From positions 1 through 63,263 of the forward strand of contig CAMDLY010000007.1 in the NCBI GenBank assembly GCA_945902115.1: DNA of 63,263 nucleotides, written 5' to 3'. Shown here one piece after another: positions 62,931 to 63,263 of this stretch. A program made the translations under genes and the position numbers. Under the pieces are notes generated by a model that was not told where the DNA came from, did not search any database, and saw only the letters and a list, made by a program, of their open reading frames with translations. The stretch comes from Lishizhenia tianjinensis (GTDB lineage: Bacteria > Bacteroidota > Bacteroidia > Flavobacteriales_D > Crocinitomicaceae). Numbering within the stretch: the stretch's first letter is position 1; each line of letters opens with the position of its first letter.

Positions 62931-63263
62931 TCCTTTGTTTTTAAACACCTTGAACAAGCATTTATTAGCCCTGTTTTCTAATAATTTTTTCTATTTTAGC
63001 TTGACGCAACAAACTTGCGCATATACTACCAAATAGGTGTGCTTGAGGAAGGTTTGTAGCGTGTATAAGTAAGTTGGAATCAATCAGCGTAACCCGGTCG
63101 GTATACCCTGATCACTGGAGTGCTTAACTTTATTGAATACAAACTGATTTTTACTTTTTAGAGTTCTACGCTGGCAGCGGCCAAATCCAATAGATTTGAA
63201 ACGATGACTCGTCAACGAACTCAAAGTTACTGAAAATAATCAACAAAATCAAGTGTATTGCTA
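62931..63263. other. Non-coding tail of the window, possibly structured RNA
   Basis: No convincing reading frame. A TATTTTAG box near 62993 is followed by CGCAA-N5-TTGCG (63005-63019) and by a longer imperfect hairpin (TATAC-TAC-AAA at 63022-63033 with TTT-GTA-GTATA at 63053-63067). This could be a small RNA or leader of a gene beyond the window, but I cannot name a family. Confidence 0.35.

Noticed and set aside
63001..63263. tmRNA or RNase P RNA at the right end
   Set aside because: A short TATAAGTAAG resembles a tmRNA segment, but no tRNA-like ends, no tag sequence ending ALAA and no GAGGAAAGTCC-type RNase P core are present.

Overview
The window is an AT-rich bacterial chromosome segment, most likely from a member of Bacteroidota, order Flavobacteriales. 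The evidence is the gliding-motility lipoprotein GldH, families largely confined to Bacteroidota (DUF3098, DUF3127, DUF2480, a DUF6495-like protein, a MuiA/DUF4139 protein with a carboxypeptidase-regulatory insert), promoter boxes of the Bacteroidota TAnnTTTG type with no obvious Shine-Dalgarno sequences, and many lipoproteins with short hydrophobic leaders. No insertion sequence, prophage, CRISPR array or plasmid gene was found, so it reads as a conserved housekeeping chromosome with some accessory genes.

Layout. 1-600: 3' end of a 23S rRNA gene, 5S rRNA, a terminator and a tRNA-Leu(CAA) on the opposite strand. 654-8496 (minus): truB-uppP-DUF3098-ftsX, then a deoC operon with a catalytic aldehyde dehydrogenase and a short non-catalytic one (together resembling a split ALDH16), then a subtilase whose start overlaps a small acidic protein gene. 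8619-15958 (plus): outer-membrane protein, radA, rsmI, holB, ricT, gldH, a DUF6495-like gene, a lipoprotein, and a CTP-synthase-type amidotransferase fold that has lost its catalytic residues. 15955-19113 (minus): a 1052-residue RecB/AddA-type helicase-nuclease. 19159-25381 (plus): an MbnP/MbnH-like pair (copper protein plus diheme enzyme), a widespread protein of unknown function, a WYL regulator, and two CoA-ester enzymes (PaaG- and PaaH-like). 25434-36101 holds metK, a TPR/PD40 envelope protein, a MuiA-like protein, truA, a membrane protein, a TonB-plug-only protein (minus), fabD (minus), a MORN-repeat protein (minus), a flavin reductase, and a DUF3127 protein with an SSB-like tail.

36156-38894 contains a secreted protein, a ZIP transporter and a methyltransferase (all minus), then coaE (plus). 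38880-52128 (minus) is a run of 13 co-directional genes, most overlapping by 1-14 nt or separated by 1-2 nt. Its upstream half is nucleotide-sugar biosynthesis: WbpE-, Ugd-, UXS-, WbpD-, WbpB-, WbpA- and RmlB-type enzymes. It continues with a CpsB-type PHP phosphatase and a SixA-type phosphatase, then a suppressor-of-fused protein, an EamA transporter, an S9 peptidase and a VanZ-like protein. These sugar genes should yield UDP-GlcNAc3NAcA, UDP-glucuronate, UDP-xylose and dTDP-4-keto-6-deoxyglucose for a surface polysaccharide. No glycosyltransferase for that polymer is in view. 52262-63263: an outer-membrane protein, waaA (Kdo transfer), a long PurF paralogue (minus), rhomboid (minus), DUF2480, menA, sucA-odhB, a small unknown gene, and an untranslated tail.

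No complete, obviously new multigene system is evident. The best candidates for something under-described are the MbnP/MbnH pair, the split ALDH16-like pair under an apparent operator, the dead amidotransferase, the DUF3127 protein with an SSB-like tail, and a recurring arrangement in which the promoter box lies only 4-7 nt before the start codon, suggesting leaderless mRNAs.
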